Source: Methanomicrobiales archaeon (lineage in GTDB: Archaea; Halobacteriota; Methanomicrobia; Methanomicrobiales; JACTUA01). Taken from it: a stretch of DNA of 9,961 nucleotides. Location of the stretch: NCBI GenBank assembly GCA_028678815.1, contig JAJRCS010000040.1, positions 1 to 9,961 on the forward strand. The letters are read 5' to 3'. This document shows, one piece after another, positions 1 through 6,627 of the stretch. Below the pieces are notes generated by a model, which worked only from the letters and a program-made list of their open reading frames with translations, was not told the DNA's origin and searched no databases. A program made the translations under genes and the position numbers. How positions within the stretch are numbered: position 1 is the first letter of the stretch; each line of letters begins with the position of its first letter.

Positions 1-227
1 CCCGAGCCCGTGTACCCGTAGGCTTTCAGGTCCCGTGAGTAGGCCGCGACAAGGGTCCGGTCGCCCTCCGCCTCGGGCACCATCAGCTGGATGATGACCT
101 CGCGGTTGGTCCTCCGCACCACCATCCGGGGGTCCTCGGAGAGGAGGAGCTTGCCCCGGGCATAGTAGTCGGTCCGGCTCTCCCGGCGCCTCCGGAAGGG
201 GATGAAGTACCGTGGTCCGGTGCTCAT
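1..227 (-). CDS. rpl18: 50S ribosomal protein L18 (5' part, cut by window edge)
   Basis: Only the first 75 codons are present; the gene continues past base 1. L18 (uL18) binds 5S rRNA and, with L5, anchors it in the central protuberance of the large subunit. The visible N-terminus reads MSTGPRYFIPFRRRRESRTD and continues YYARGKLLL. This fits the archaeal/eukaryotic L18 pattern of a YxxPFRRRRExxTDYxxR box that contacts 5S rRNA, followed by a stretch with strand-like hydrophobic residues. The ATG overlaps the L19e stop as ATGA, so translation is probably coupled. The SD is weak (a GGGGGA run about 10 nt upstream), consistent with coupling. Family identification is by recognition of the N-terminal motif; the C-terminal half cannot be checked here. 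Confidence 0.95.
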   Translation of the reverse strand, partial: MSTGPRYFIPFRRRRESRTDYYARGKLLLSEDPRMVVRRTNREVIIQLMVPEAEGDRTLVAAYSRDLKAYGYTGS

Positions 228-676
228 TTGGCCTTCCCCCTGAGGATCTCGACCTGCGACTTCACGTGCGCCACGCTCCGGAACTGCCCGCCCGAGGCCT
301 TCCGGTAGAGGATCCGGTACAGGTGCGGATCGATCTGCCCCTCGTCCCTGAGGGCCCGCATGGTCTTCCGGATGGCCCGGATCCGCTGGATCCACTGGGT
401 CTTGGACGGGCGCCTCGCCCCCGCCGCGCCCCGGCGCTTGCCCGGCCCCTTCCGGTGGCCGTAGGAGCGCTTCGCCCTCCGCTCGCGCCACCTGCCCCGG
501 GAGACCCCGGTCTTGGGCTTCGCCTTTATCACGCCCTCGGTGACGAGGGTCCGGAGGTCGTCCCGGGAGATGGCTCCCTCGACGTCCGTGGCCCGGGCAG
601 GGTCGAACCAGACCCGGTTCACCCCGCAGCCGAGGATGCTCGCCGCGAGCCTCTTCTGGTTGACCAGGTTACTCAT
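224..676 (-). CDS. rpl19e: 50S ribosomal protein L19e
   Basis: The protein has 150 residues, the usual archaeal length. L19e (eL19) is an archaeal/eukaryotic large-subunit protein that contacts 23S rRNA and takes part in an inter-subunit bridge. The N-terminus (NLVNQKRLAASILGCGVNRVWFD) is the typical L19e helical domain. A very basic linker at residues 64-90, including SYGHRKGPGKRRG and a GARRP, is the family hallmark. The last third is a long basic helix. The start is the ATG at 676-674, which lies inside the end of L32e (8-nt overlap with its TAA stop). It is preceded by a GAGGTGG SD with 6-nt spacing. The stop overlaps the L18 start as ATGA. Confidence 0.97.
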   Translation of the reverse strand: MSNLVNQKRLAASILGCGVNRVWFDPARATDVEGAISRDDLRTLVTEGVIKAKPKTGVSRGRWRERRAKRSYGHRKGPGKRRGAAGARRPSKTQWIQRIRAIRKTMRALRDEGQIDPHLYRILYRKASGGQFRSVAHVKSQVEILRGKAK

Positions 677-1106
677 CGCCGTCCACCTCGTCGGCGGGTG
701 TTTCCTCTTCCGCTTCCTCCGCGGGTGCCCGGGCCTTCGGCGGATTCAGCACCCTGAGGCCGGCCTCCGCGGCCATCTTCTGGATGGCGAGCTTCTTCTT
801 CATCCCGACGCCGGCGCCAATCCTGACCGCGTGGAGCTCCGGGTCCAGGCCGGCGAGCATCCCCTCGTTCTGCACGAGGATATCCGCGAGGCCGCAGGGG
901 TGCAGGCCCCTCACGGCGGCGGGGCTCCCGTAGCCCGGCCGGGGGAGGGGGCCCTTGGCCCTGATCTGCCTCCGGAGCTTGTTGTGCCGGCCCTTCGGCT
1001 TGCGCCACACGTCCTCGAGGCGCTTCTTCTCATGGACGCCCCTCCGCTGGAACCGCGCCCGGTTCCCGTTCCGCATGCGGATGAGCCTCATCTTCTCGTC
1101 TGCCAT
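669..1106 (-). CDS. rpl32e: 50S ribosomal protein L32e
   Basis: The protein has 145 residues from the ATG at 1106-1104. L32e (eL32) is an archaeal/eukaryotic 23S-binding protein of the large subunit. Family marks are the basic RRGxHEKKRLxDVWRKPKG stretch (residues 21-39), PGYGSPAAVRGLHPCG (57-72), and an alternating domain after it. The last ~20 residues are an acidic, Ala/Pro-rich tail (AEEAEEETPADEVDGDE), unusual for a protein otherwise strongly basic. An in-frame GTG at 1115-1113 overlapping the L6 stop would add three residues (MRR). I prefer the ATG because MADE...RLIRxR is the normal family N-terminus and a GTGAGG sequence lies just upstream, though that spacing (3 nt) is short. The gap to L6 is 5 nt. 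Confidence 0.95.
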   Translation of the reverse strand: MADEKMRLIRMRNGNRARFQRRGVHEKKRLEDVWRKPKGRHNKLRRQIRAKGPLPRPGYGSPAAVRGLHPCGLADILVQNEGMLAGLDPELHAVRIGAGVGMKKKLAIQKMAAEAGLRVLNPPKARAPAEEAEEETPADEVDGDE

Positions 1107-1111
1107 ACGCC

Positions 1112-1636
1112 TCACGCCCTCTCGATGATATAGACCCCGTCCTGGAAGACCCGGGGGTCGCGCTCCCGGATCCGGGTCGCGTGCTCGATGTTCGCCGCGG
1201 TCTTGCCCACGGACTCCTTGTCGATGCCCGTGACGGTGACCTCGTCGCTCCCGAGGGCCACCTTCACGTCCTTCTCTACCTTCGCCCAGCGCGAGCGCTT
1301 CTCCCCGAGGAAGTTCCCGATCTCGATCCGGTCACCGGCGAGCTTCAGCTGGATGGGGAAGTGGCTGTACACCACCCGCATCCGGTACTGGTACCCCTTC
1401 GTGACCCCCCTGCACATGTTCTGCAGGTGGGCGGCGAAGGTGCCGACGATCGAGAGGATCTTCTTCCGCCCGGACTCGGTGGTGATGGTGAACTCCTTGT
1501 CAGACACCGAGAGGGAGACCTTCGGGTAGTACATCTCCCGCATGAGCATTCCCTTCGGGCCGGTGACCTTCACGAGGTTCCCCTCGATCCGGGCCGTCAC
1601 GCCCTCCGGGATCTTCACCTTCCGTGATACTGCCAT
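1112..1636 (-). CDS. rpl6: 50S ribosomal protein L6
   Basis: The protein has 174 residues. L6 (uL6) sits near the sarcin-ricin loop and the factor-binding region of the large subunit. It has two similar alpha/beta domains, seen here as residues ~1-80 and ~85-174. Recognisable motifs are VTGPKG (24-29), NMCRGVTKGY (73-82), FPIQLKLAGDRIEIGNFLGEK (93-113) and the C-terminal signature GIDKESVGKTAANIE (137-151). Two in-frame ATGs lie 6 nt apart. I chose 1636 rather than 1642 because GAGGAG then sits 6 nt upstream, and MAVSRKVKIPEGV is the usual start. The gap to the S8 stop is 10 nt. Confidence 0.97.
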   Translation of the reverse strand: MAVSRKVKIPEGVTARIEGNLVKVTGPKGMLMREMYYPKVSLSVSDKEFTITTESGRKKILSIVGTFAAHLQNMCRGVTKGYQYRMRVVYSHFPIQLKLAGDRIEIGNFLGEKRSRWAKVEKDVKVALGSDEVTVTGIDKESVGKTAANIEHATRIRERDPRVFQDGVYIIERA

Positions 1637-1646
1637 GCCCATCTCC

Positions 1647-2039
1647 TCAGTAGACGTACCCCAGGAGCTCCCCGCCGATCCCGAGTTTCCGGGCGCTCTC
1701 GTGCCCCATGACGCCCCTGGACGTCGAGAGGATAAGCATCCCGAAGTTCTTGCCCGGGAGGAACTGGGTCTCCCAGCGCTCCATCTCGTCCACCTTGATG
1801 TTGAACCTCGGATTGATGGCGCCGCAGCGGTTGATCTTCCCGTTCAGCTGGACCCGGAACTGGCCGCCCCGGTTGTCGTCGATGTACTCGAAGCCCCCGA
1901 GGTAGCCCGCCTCCTGCATGACGCGGAGCATCGAGCCGAGGAGCTTCCCCGCCGGCTCCACGATGCAGTCGGCCTTCCCCGTGTCCGAGGCGTTCTTGAT
2001 GGCAGTCATGGCATCTGAGATGGGATTCGAACGAACCAT
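1647..2039 (-). CDS. rps8: 30S ribosomal protein S8
   Basis: The protein has 130 residues, the standard archaeal length. S8 (uS8) is a primary 16S rRNA binder in the small-subunit platform; in bacteria its homolog is also the translational repressor of the spc operon. The N-terminus [13 protein letters not shown] (residues 5-17) and the C-terminal signature [19 protein letters not shown] (100-118) are diagnostic. The open frame extends upstream to 2165, but that part overlaps S14 and is not S8-like. The ATG at 2039-2037 follows AGGTGGTGA, an SD-like stretch. It begins 14 nt after the S14 stop, the widest gap in the operon. Whether S8 autoregulates here is unknown. Confidence 0.98.
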   Translation of the reverse strand: MVRSNPISDAMTAIKNASDTGKADCIVEPAGKLLGSMLRVMQEAGYLGGFEYIDDNRGGQFRVQLNGKINRCGAINPRFNIKVDEMERWETQFLPGKNFGMLILSTSRGVMGHESARKLGIGGELLGYVY

Positions 2040-2053
2040 GGTCTCTTCACCAC

Positions 2054-2218
2054 CTAGTTCATCTTCTTGAAACCCATCTTCTGGGCCCATTCCCGGAAGC
2101 ACTGCCGGCAGAACATGATATGGTACCTCCGGACGAGGCCCTGCTGCCGCCCGCAGAGGAGGCACTGGTACGCCCCCCTCCCGAACTTCTTCATCTGTTG
2201 TTTCTGTTCACCGGCCAT
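2054..2218 (-). CDS. rps14: 30S ribosomal protein S14 (short zinc-binding type)
   Basis: This is a 54-residue gene. S14 (uS14) is a zinc-ribbon protein of the 30S head, next to S3 and S19. Four cysteines sit at residues 19, 22, 37 and 40 (CLLC and CRQC), the Cx2C-x14-Cx2C zinc site of archaeal S14. The family-typical core reads [20 protein letters not shown], followed by [12 protein letters not shown] and TAG. The ATG at 2218-2216 starts one base after the L5 stop. A GGAGGTG SD lies inside the last L5 codons with 7-nt spacing. Its place between L5 and S8 is the conserved spc order. I am confident from the sequence even though the gene is tiny. Confidence 0.97.
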   Translation of the reverse strand: MAGEQKQQMKKFGRGAYQCLLCGRQQGLVRRYHIMFCRQCFREWAQKMGFKKMN

Positions 2219-2219
2219 A

Positions 2220-2726
2220 TCAGCGCACCTCCACCTTGTAGCGTTCCTGGAGGAACCGGATGGTCTCCTCCCGCTTCACCCGCTGCTTCTGGGGGAGCTT
2301 CCTCTGGTCGACCTTCCGCCGGGCGATCCGGGTGCCCCGCTTCTCCAGGACAACGTTCACGTCCATCCCGAAGATCCCGATGTTCGGGTCATAGCTCATC
2401 CCCGGGAAGTCGGTGTGCTCCTCGATCCCGAAGGAGAAGTTCCCCTGGTTGTCGACCTGGGAGCCGGCGAGCTGCCGCTCCACGATGGAAAGGGAGGTCT
2501 CGAAGAAGGCCTCCGCGGCATCGCCCCGGAGGGTCACCTTGCAGCCGATGGGGGAGCCCTTCCTCGTCCCGAAGGCCGGCTGGGTCTTCCTCGCCATGGC
2601 CTTCACGGACTTCTGGTGGGTGATCTGGGAGAGGACGTCCTCGGCCTTGGTGAGCTTCTCGCCGCTCTCCCCGACCCCCATGTGGACGACCAGCTTCTGG
2701 ATCCGGAGATCCTGCATCGGGTTCAT
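2220..2726 (-). CDS. rpl5: 50S ribosomal protein L5
   Basis: The protein has 168 residues. L5 (uL5) binds 5S rRNA with L18 and touches the P-site tRNA and the small subunit through the central protuberance. The archaeal signature NPM...[18 protein letters not shown] (residues 2-24) is followed by the loop [20 protein letters not shown] (49-68). The later [27 protein letters not shown] segment is diagnostic. The start at 2726 overlaps the S4e stop as ATGA and keeps the conserved NPM. A second ATG at 2717 has a GAGG 10 nt upstream and would drop three residues (MNP); I rank it second. Confidence 0.97.
   Translation of the reverse strand: MNPMQDLRIQKLVVHMGVGESGEKLTKAEDVLSQITHQKSVKAMARKTQPAFGTRKGSPIGCKVTLRGDAAEAFFETSLSIVERQLAGSQVDNQGNFSFGIEEHTDFPGMSYDPNIGIFGMDVNVVLEKRGTRIARRKVDQRKLPQKQRVKREETIRFLQERYKVEVR
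2226..2232 (-). promoter_or_regulatory. Shine-Dalgarno of S14
   Basis: GGAGGTG on the minus strand, 7 nt before the S14 ATG and inside the L5 coding end. It supports the 54-codon S14 reading frame. Confidence 0.88.
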
Positions 2727-3454
2727 TCCTCAATCCCCCATGCCTTCACCGCGGACTCGGCCTTCCCCACCATGAAGACGTACTCCTCGATGGTGTCGAA
2801 CCGGGCCTTCGTGGCCGGGTCCTCGAGGATGACCCGGTTCGGGACGGCCCCGGGCTCCCGCCGGATCTCCACGATCCGGCCGATGGACCCCGAGTGGCTC
2901 CCGCCGATGACCATGGCCATGTTCCCCACGGCATAGGGGAAGTGGTCCACGATGGCGAAGCGCTTCTTCCCCCCGGTCTCGTCGAGGTTCAGGACCACGG
3001 AGTCCTTGGGCTTGTACGTATTATCGGCGATGACGTTCGCCCCGAAGAGGAGGTTGAGCTGCACCCTCCCGCCGGAGATCACGGTCTTGCCCTGGATCTT
3101 CGCGAGCCGGGTCCTGGCGTCCTCGGGCGAGATCTCGATGGACCGGTACCTGCCCCGCCGGTCCTTGAGGATCCGGTAGTGCTTCCCCATGTCCGGGATA
3201 CTGATGATATCAAAGACCCCGATGCCCATCCGGGGGTCCTTGCAGGCCTTCCCGTTGATGATGACCGAGCCGGCGTTTAAGATCTGCCTCGCCTCCCGCA
3301 TGGTCATGGCGAGGCCCATGTGGTCCCGCAGCCAGACGGCGACGGGCATCGCACTGTCGTTGTGCGGCCCGGGCGCGGTCTTCACCACGTAGACCTTCTC
3401 CTTCTTTGCCACGTGCCAGGAGTCGGGGGCCGCGTACCGCTTCAGGTGCGCCAT
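2723..3454 (-). CDS. rps4e: 30S ribosomal protein S4e
   Basis: The protein has 243 residues. S4e (eS4) is an archaeal/eukaryotic small-subunit protein binding 16S rRNA; it is unrelated to bacterial uS4 despite the name. The order of parts is a basic N-terminus MAHLKRYAAPDSWHVAKKEK, an S4-type RNA-binding domain at about 38-100 (VAVWLRDHMGLAMTMREARQ, then VIINGK), the central S4e domain, and a KOW-like GGSHSGSIGRIVEI near 174-187. The ATG at 3454-3452 shares its A with the L24 TGA (TGATG). It has a GGAGGTG SD with 5-nt spacing. A GTG immediately upstream at 3457 is possible but less likely. Confidence 0.98.
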   Translation of the reverse strand: MAHLKRYAAPDSWHVAKKEKVYVVKTAPGPHNDSAMPVAVWLRDHMGLAMTMREARQILNAGSVIINGKACKDPRMGIGVFDIISIPDMGKHYRILKDRRGRYRSIEISPEDARTRLAKIQGKTVISGGRVQLNLLFGANVIADNTYKPKDSVVLNLDETGGKKRFAIVDHFPYAVGNMAMVIGGSHSGSIGRIVEIRREPGAVPNRVILEDPATKARFDTIEEYVFMVGKAESAVKAWGIEE

Positions 3455-3816
3455 CACTCCACCTCCCCGAGCCTGGCCGCCCTCTTTGCGTCCTTCAGGT
3501 TCAGCTTGGTGATCTGGACGTTCGACGGGTGGACGGGCCTCGGGACCTCGGTGTTGTCCGACTTCGTCACCGAGACGCCGTGGACGAGGATCCGGGTGTG
3601 CTTCACGTCCACCTCGTCCACCACGCCCTCGTCCCCCCGGTGGTCGCCCCGGAGGACCTTGACCGTGTCCCCCTTCACGACCCGGAGGTGCCGCTTCTTG
3701 TACTGCTCCCTGAGATCGGAGGCAAGGGGTGCCGAGAGGGCCCGGCCCCGCTCATGGAGGGGGGCGTTCGCTTGCGCCTTCCGCTGCTTCCTGGGCTGAG
3801 AACTTGTCGTTGCCAT
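3454..3816 (-). CDS. rpl24: 50S ribosomal protein L24 (archaeal L26e-like)
   Basis: The protein has 120 residues. L24 (uL24) is an assembly-initiator protein that binds domain I of 23S rRNA. The archaeal N-terminal extension QPRKQRKAQANAPLHERGR is followed by LREQYKKRHLRVVKGD. The KOW motif runs VVKGDTVKVLRGDHRGDEG (46-64). The tail HPSNVQITKLNLKDAKR (96-112) is the family norm. The ATG at 3816 is preferred; a GTG at 3825 would add three residues. GTGAGGGG lies directly before the ATG. The gap to L14 is 9 nt, and the stop overlaps the S4e start by one base. Confidence 0.97.
   Translation of the reverse strand: MATTSSQPRKQRKAQANAPLHERGRALSAPLASDLREQYKKRHLRVVKGDTVKVLRGDHRGDEGVVDEVDVKHTRILVHGVSVTKSDNTEVPRPVHPSNVQITKLNLKDAKRAARLGEVE
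3460..3466 (-). promoter_or_regulatory. Shine-Dalgarno of S4e
   Basis: GGAGGTG on the minus strand, 5 nt before the ATG at 3454 and inside the last L24 codons. It favours this ATG over the adjacent GTG at 3457. Confidence 0.86.
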
Positions 3817-3825
3817 TCCCCTCAC

Positions 3826-4224
3826 CTACACGATGATGGTCGCCATGGACCCGATCTTCGGGAACCGCTCCGCCACCTCGCGGGCGACGGGGCCCTTGAT
3901 CTCGGTCCCCTTCGGTTCGTTGTTCTCGTTCACGATGACCATGGCGTTATCGTCGAAGGAGACCCGGAGGCCGTCTGCCCGCCGGAACTCCTTCTTCTGC
4001 CGGATCACCACGGCCTTCTCCATCTTCTTCCTCATGTCCGGGGTGCCCTTCTTCACCGAGATGGTGGCGATGTCCCCGAGACCGAGCTTGGGCTGCCTCC
4101 GGCGCACGCCATGGTACCCGTCCACCGAGATGACCTGGACCACCCTCGCACCCGTGTTGTCGGCGCAGACGAGCCTCGTCCCCGTGTTCAGGGCCCTCGG
4201 GATGTAGGACTGCTTCGCCTTCAT
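3826..4224 (-). CDS. rpl14: 50S ribosomal protein L14
   Basis: The protein has 132 residues, exactly the usual archaeal size. L14 (uL14) lies at the subunit interface and forms bridges with the 30S. Clear motifs are [16 protein letters not shown] (19-34), the long signature [20 protein letters not shown] plus DDNAMVIVN (71-99), and [19 protein letters not shown] (106-124). The frame stays open to 4275 upstream but that part belongs to S17. The ATG at 4224-4222 overlaps the S17 stop as ATGA. It has a strong GGAGGTG SD at 5-nt spacing, which fixes the start. Confidence 0.98.
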   Translation of the reverse strand: MKAKQSYIPRALNTGTRLVCADNTGARVVQVISVDGYHGVRRRQPKLGLGDIATISVKKGTPDMRKKMEKAVVIRQKKEFRRADGLRVSFDDNAMVIVNENNEPKGTEIKGPVAREVAERFPKIGSMATIIV

Positions 4225-4544
4225 TTCTGCACCTCCACGACCACGAAGGACTTCGTCTTCGAGAGGGGGCGGCACTCGGCGATGGTCACCATGTCCCCCG
4301 TCTTTGCCTGGAGGCAGGGCGGGTTGTGGGCATGGATCCTCGAGCTCCGCTTCTCATATCGGTTGTATTTCCGGATGTAGTGGAGGTAATCCCTTTCCAC
4401 CACCACCGTTCCCTTCATCCGGTCGCTCACGACCTTGCCGGTGATCACCTGGCCGCGCACCGGCAAGCTGCCGTGAAACGGGCAGTTGACGTCCGCGCAC
4501 TCCGTCTTGGGGGCGGGGACATCCAGACCTGTACTCTTTGCCAT
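4221..4544 (-). CDS. rps17: 30S ribosomal protein S17
   Basis: The protein has 107 residues. S17 (uS17) is an OB-fold protein that binds 16S rRNA in the 30S body early in assembly. The N-terminal extension [18 protein letters not shown] (8-25) is typical of archaeal/eukaryotic S17. The OB fold follows, with [16 protein letters not shown] (62-77) and the C-terminal signature [16 protein letters not shown] (90-105). Cysteines are at 16, 21, 77 and 91; I do not claim metal binding. The ATG at 4544 has GAGG 6 nt upstream and is preferred over a TTG at 4556 that would overlap the Rnp1 stop. The gap to Rnp1 is 8 nt. Confidence 0.97.
   Translation of the reverse strand: MAKSTGLDVPAPKTECADVNCPFHGSLPVRGQVITGKVVSDRMKGTVVVERDYLHYIRKYNRYEKRSSRIHAHNPPCLQAKTGDMVTIAECRPLSKTKSFVVVEVQK
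4230..4236 (-). promoter_or_regulatory. Shine-Dalgarno of L14
   Basis: GGAGGTG on the minus strand, 5 nt before the L14 ATG and inside the last S17 codons. It decides the start within a frame that stays open further upstream. Confidence 0.88.
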
Positions 4545-4552
4545 GATATTCC

Positions 4553-4828
4553 TCAAATCCTCACTGTCTTCGTAATTCTCTTCTCGGGCTGGGAAACAAG
4601 GGCTGATCCGGAGACATCCACCACGGTCCCGCCGGGGAGCGTGATCCGGAAGGTCGCGTGGGCCTTCTCGATCCGCTTCGCCCCCCGGGGAGTCCCGATG
4701 ACGAGCATGTTCCTCGTCTCGTCCATGATCCGGCCGGCGATCCCCCGCTGCGCGGGGTTCGCTGCCTGCACGACCTCCACCGGGAGGCCGATGAGCTCGT
4801 GGCGGAGGATGTTCTCCTTCGTGATCAT
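4553..4828 (-). CDS. rnp1: Ribonuclease P protein component 1 (Rpp29/Pop4 family)
   Basis: The protein has 91 residues. It is the archaeal homolog of eukaryotic Rpp29/Pop4, a protein subunit of RNase P, the ribonucleoprotein that removes the 5' leader from pre-tRNAs; with Rpp21 it assists the RNA specificity domain. The core [20 protein letters not shown] (10-29) followed by [15 protein letters not shown] is the diagnostic Sm-like beta-barrel pattern. [18 protein letters not shown] and a closing [18 protein letters not shown] complete it. The ATG overlaps the L29 stop as ATGA, with GAGG 8 nt upstream. It is the only non-ribosomal gene in the operon. This location, between L29 and S17, is a known archaeal arrangement. 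No SUI1/eIF1-like gene is next to it, unlike in some methanogens. Confidence 0.96.
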   Translation of the reverse strand: MITKENILRHELIGLPVEVVQAANPAQRGIAGRIMDETRNMLVIGTPRGAKRIEKAHATFRITLPGGTVVDVSGSALVSQPEKRITKTVRI

Positions 4829-5028
4829 GCCTGCTTCCTCATCCCCTGCTCGGTGAGCATCCGGGCAATGGTCCGGCGGATCTCCCGGATCCGGCCGGGG
4901 TTCTCGGAGGCGCCGCCGGCGCTCACCTTGCCGTACTTCTGGAGGAGCTCCATCCGGAGCTTCTGGATGTTCTCATCGAGCTCCACGTCCGAGAGCTGGT
5001 GGACCTCCTTTGCCCGGAAGATGGCCAT
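4825..5028 (-). CDS. rpl29: 50S ribosomal protein L29
   Basis: The protein has 67 residues, a normal size. L29 (uL29) is a two-helix protein at the exit of the peptide tunnel beside L23, where nascent-chain factors dock. The N-terminal helix [20 protein letters not shown] and [17 protein letters not shown] are followed by the family signature [19 protein letters not shown] (42-60). The ATG shares its A with the S3 stop (TGATG). GGAGGGG lies 5 nt before the start, inside the last S3 codons. It overlaps Rnp1 by 4 nt, so S3, L29 and Rnp1 are probably coupled. Confidence 0.97.
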   Translation of the reverse strand: MAIFRAKEVHQLSDVELDENIQKLRMELLQKYGKVSAGGASENPGRIREIRRTIARMLTEQGMRKQA

Positions 5029-5735
5029 CAGGACCCCTCCGCGATGCGATCGAGGGCGTCCGGTGCCTCGGGAGCGGGCTCGGGCTCTATCTCCTCGCCG
5101 ACGTCGGTGACCGAGACCTTCGCGGGCGCCGGCTCCTCCGCCTTCTTCAGGATGGTGAAACTGTCGGGAAGCTTCGCGTCCGGGGGCACGATCTTCACCT
5201 GCACCCCGATGACGCCGAGCTTCTTGATGGCAATCGCGTACCCGCGCTCCACCACCGTCCTGCTCGGCTCACCGGCATGCTTGATGTACCCTTCCTGGAA
5301 CTTCTGGACCCGGGCCCTCGGGCCGGTGAGCTTTCCCGCGATGATGACCTCGCAGCCCAGGGCACCGGCATCCATCACCCGCCTCATGATGCTCGATCCG
5401 GCCTTCCGGAAGTACCAGCCCCGCTCGATGGCGTTCGCCAGCCTCTCGGCCATGATCTGGGCGTTGAAATTGGGATTCGGGACCTGCTGGACATCCACCT
5501 GCGGGGTGTCGACCCCGTAGTTCGCCGCAAGGTCCAGGGTGAGCTGCCGGATGACCTTGCCGCCCTTCCCGATGACGATCCCCGGCTTCTCGGCAAAGAT
5601 CGTCACCTGGGTCCCGAGGGGCGTCCGGGCGATGTCCATCCCGCCGAAGCCGGCCCGCTTCAGTTCCTTGGTCAGGTACTTCTCGACCCGGACCCGGCGG
5701 ACCCCTTCTGAGATGAACTTTCTCTCCACTGCCAT
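5028..5735 (-). CDS. rps3: 30S ribosomal protein S3
   Basis: The protein has 235 residues. S3 (uS3) sits in the 30S head at the mRNA entry channel and has mRNA helicase-related roles in bacteria. A type II KH domain is clear, with its GxxG loop as GKGG at 56-59 (PGIVIGKGGKVIRQL). The C-terminal domain follows with GCEVIIAGKLTGPRARVQKF (127-146) and QEGYIKHAGEP. The last ~35 residues form an acidic, Pro/Ala-rich tail (EEIEPEPAPEAPDALDR) that probably is disordered. The open frame continues upstream to 6014 but only the ATG at 5735 gives the family start MAVERKFISEG. That ATG follows a full SD at 5-nt spacing. The gap to L22 is 2 nt. Confidence 0.98.
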   Translation of the reverse strand: MAVERKFISEGVRRVRVEKYLTKELKRAGFGGMDIARTPLGTQVTIFAEKPGIVIGKGGKVIRQLTLDLAANYGVDTPQVDVQQVPNPNFNAQIMAERLANAIERGWYFRKAGSSIMRRVMDAGALGCEVIIAGKLTGPRARVQKFQEGYIKHAGEPSRTVVERGYAIAIKKLGVIGVQVKIVPPDAKLPDSFTILKKAEEPAPAKVSVTDVGEEIEPEPAPEAPDALDRIAEGS

Positions 5736-5737
5736 GG

Positions 5738-6199
5738 CTAGATCACCTCCTTCACGATGACCTCGATGTTCACGGTCTCCCGGTTCTTCGGCGTCGCCCG
5801 GCCCATGGCCCGGGGGAAGAAGGCCGCGTGGCGCCTCCCCCGGTTCGCCTGGACATGGACGATCCTCGTGTTCGCCGAGTCGAGGCCGATGTACTCCGCG
5901 TTCTTCTTCGCCGCGTTCAGGAGCCGGATGTAGACCTTCGCCGCCTTCTGGGGGTACCGGCCGGTGTGCCACTTCGTGAGGCCGCGCCGGTGGGGGACCT
6001 TCTTGTGGTAGCACCGGAGGGGGATGGCCTTCTCCAGGGCCGCCACCTTGGTCAGGTACTCGATGGCATCGTCGGTCTTCATCCGCCTGATGAACCGGGC
6101 GATCTCGAAGGCATGCTTGGGGGAGATGTCCACCTCGCTCGCCTTCGCCCGGGCGATGTCCTCGCCCCTGATCTCCATGCTGTAGTCAGTCCGTGCCAT
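5738..6199 (-). CDS. rpl22: 50S ribosomal protein L22
   Basis: The protein has 153 residues. L22 (uL22) lines the peptide exit tunnel with its long beta hairpin. Motifs are [16 protein letters not shown] (25-40), the basic [20 protein letters not shown] (68-87), [16 protein letters not shown] (88-103) and the C-terminal [17 protein letters not shown] (133-149), typical of archaeal L22. The in-frame ATG at 6205 overlaps the S19 stop. I prefer 6199 because a GAAGTGAT sequence with partial SD match precedes it and MARTDY is a plausible family start; the difference is two residues. The last codons (AAG GAG GTG ATC TAG) also serve as the S3 ribosome binding site. Confidence 0.96.
   Translation of the reverse strand: MARTDYSMEIRGEDIARAKASEVDISPKHAFEIARFIRRMKTDDAIEYLTKVAALEKAIPLRCYHKKVPHRRGLTKWHTGRYPQKAAKVYIRLLNAAKKNAEYIGLDSANTRIVHVQANRGRRHAAFFPRAMGRATPKNRETVNIEVIVKEVI
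5741..5750 (-). promoter_or_regulatory. Full-length Shine-Dalgarno of S3 inside the end of L22
   Basis: The minus strand reads GGAGGTGATC, the full complement of the usual archaeal 16S rRNA 3' end, 5 nt before the S3 ATG. It is made from the L22 codons GAG GTG ATC plus one base of the preceding AAG, so it encodes the C-terminal Glu-Val-Ile of L22. It fixes the S3 start at 5735. Confidence 0.93.
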
Positions 6200-6204
6200 G
6201 GCCA

Positions 6205-6618
6205 TCACTTCAGGGGTACGTACTTGCTCGACCTCGTGGCACCGATACCTGCAGCGCCATGGGCGACCTTGTGTCTCGTCAGGGCAAACTCCCCGAGGTA
6301 GTGGTACACGGCCTCGGGCTGGATATCCACCCTCTGGAATTCCTTCCCGTTGTGGATCTCGATGGCCTTTCCCACCATCTCGGGCATGACCACCATGGAC
6401 CTGAGGTGGGTGCGGATCTTCGGGTCGCCGGCCCGGACCCGGGAGAGGAGGTCCTCCTCGTCCCGGGTGAGGCCCCGCTGGAACTTCCGGCGCACCCGGG
6501 CAGGCATGATCTTCACCTGCTCCGAGGGGGCCATCTGGACGAGCTCGCCAATGGTGAACCCGCGGTACGTGAACTCCTCGCGCCGCCGGGGTAACCGTCT
6601 CTGCGTCTTCTTCACCAT
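6205..6618 (-). CDS. rps19: 30S ribosomal protein S19
   Basis: The protein has 137 residues, the archaeal length (longer than bacterial S19 because of an N-terminal extension). S19 (uS19) lies in the 30S head, contacts S13 and forms bridges to the 50S. The N-terminal [14 protein letters not shown] (16-29) is the archaeal/eukaryotic S15-type start. The signature [20 protein letters not shown] (68-87), then [28 protein letters not shown], is diagnostic. The protein ends in [18 protein letters not shown]. The ATG at 6618 has a GAGGTGG-type SD (complement of 6623-6630). The gap to L2 is 9 nt. Confidence 0.98.
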   Translation of the reverse strand: MVKKTQRRLPRRREEFTYRGFTIGELVQMAPSEQVKIMPARVRRKFQRGLTRDEEDLLSRVRAGDPKIRTHLRSMVVMPEMVGKAIEIHNGKEFQRVDIQPEAVYHYLGEFALTRHKVAHGAAGIGATRSSKYVPLK

Positions 6619-6627
6619 CTCTCCACC

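Noticed and set aside
2040..2165. N-terminal extension of the S8 frame
   Set aside because: These bases encode S14 in another frame with its zinc-binding cysteines; S8 begins with the conserved [10 protein letters not shown] at 2039.
5736..6014. N-terminal extension of the S3 frame
   Set aside because: It overlaps L22 in full and lacks S3 resemblance; the SD at 5741-5750 fixes S3 at 5735.
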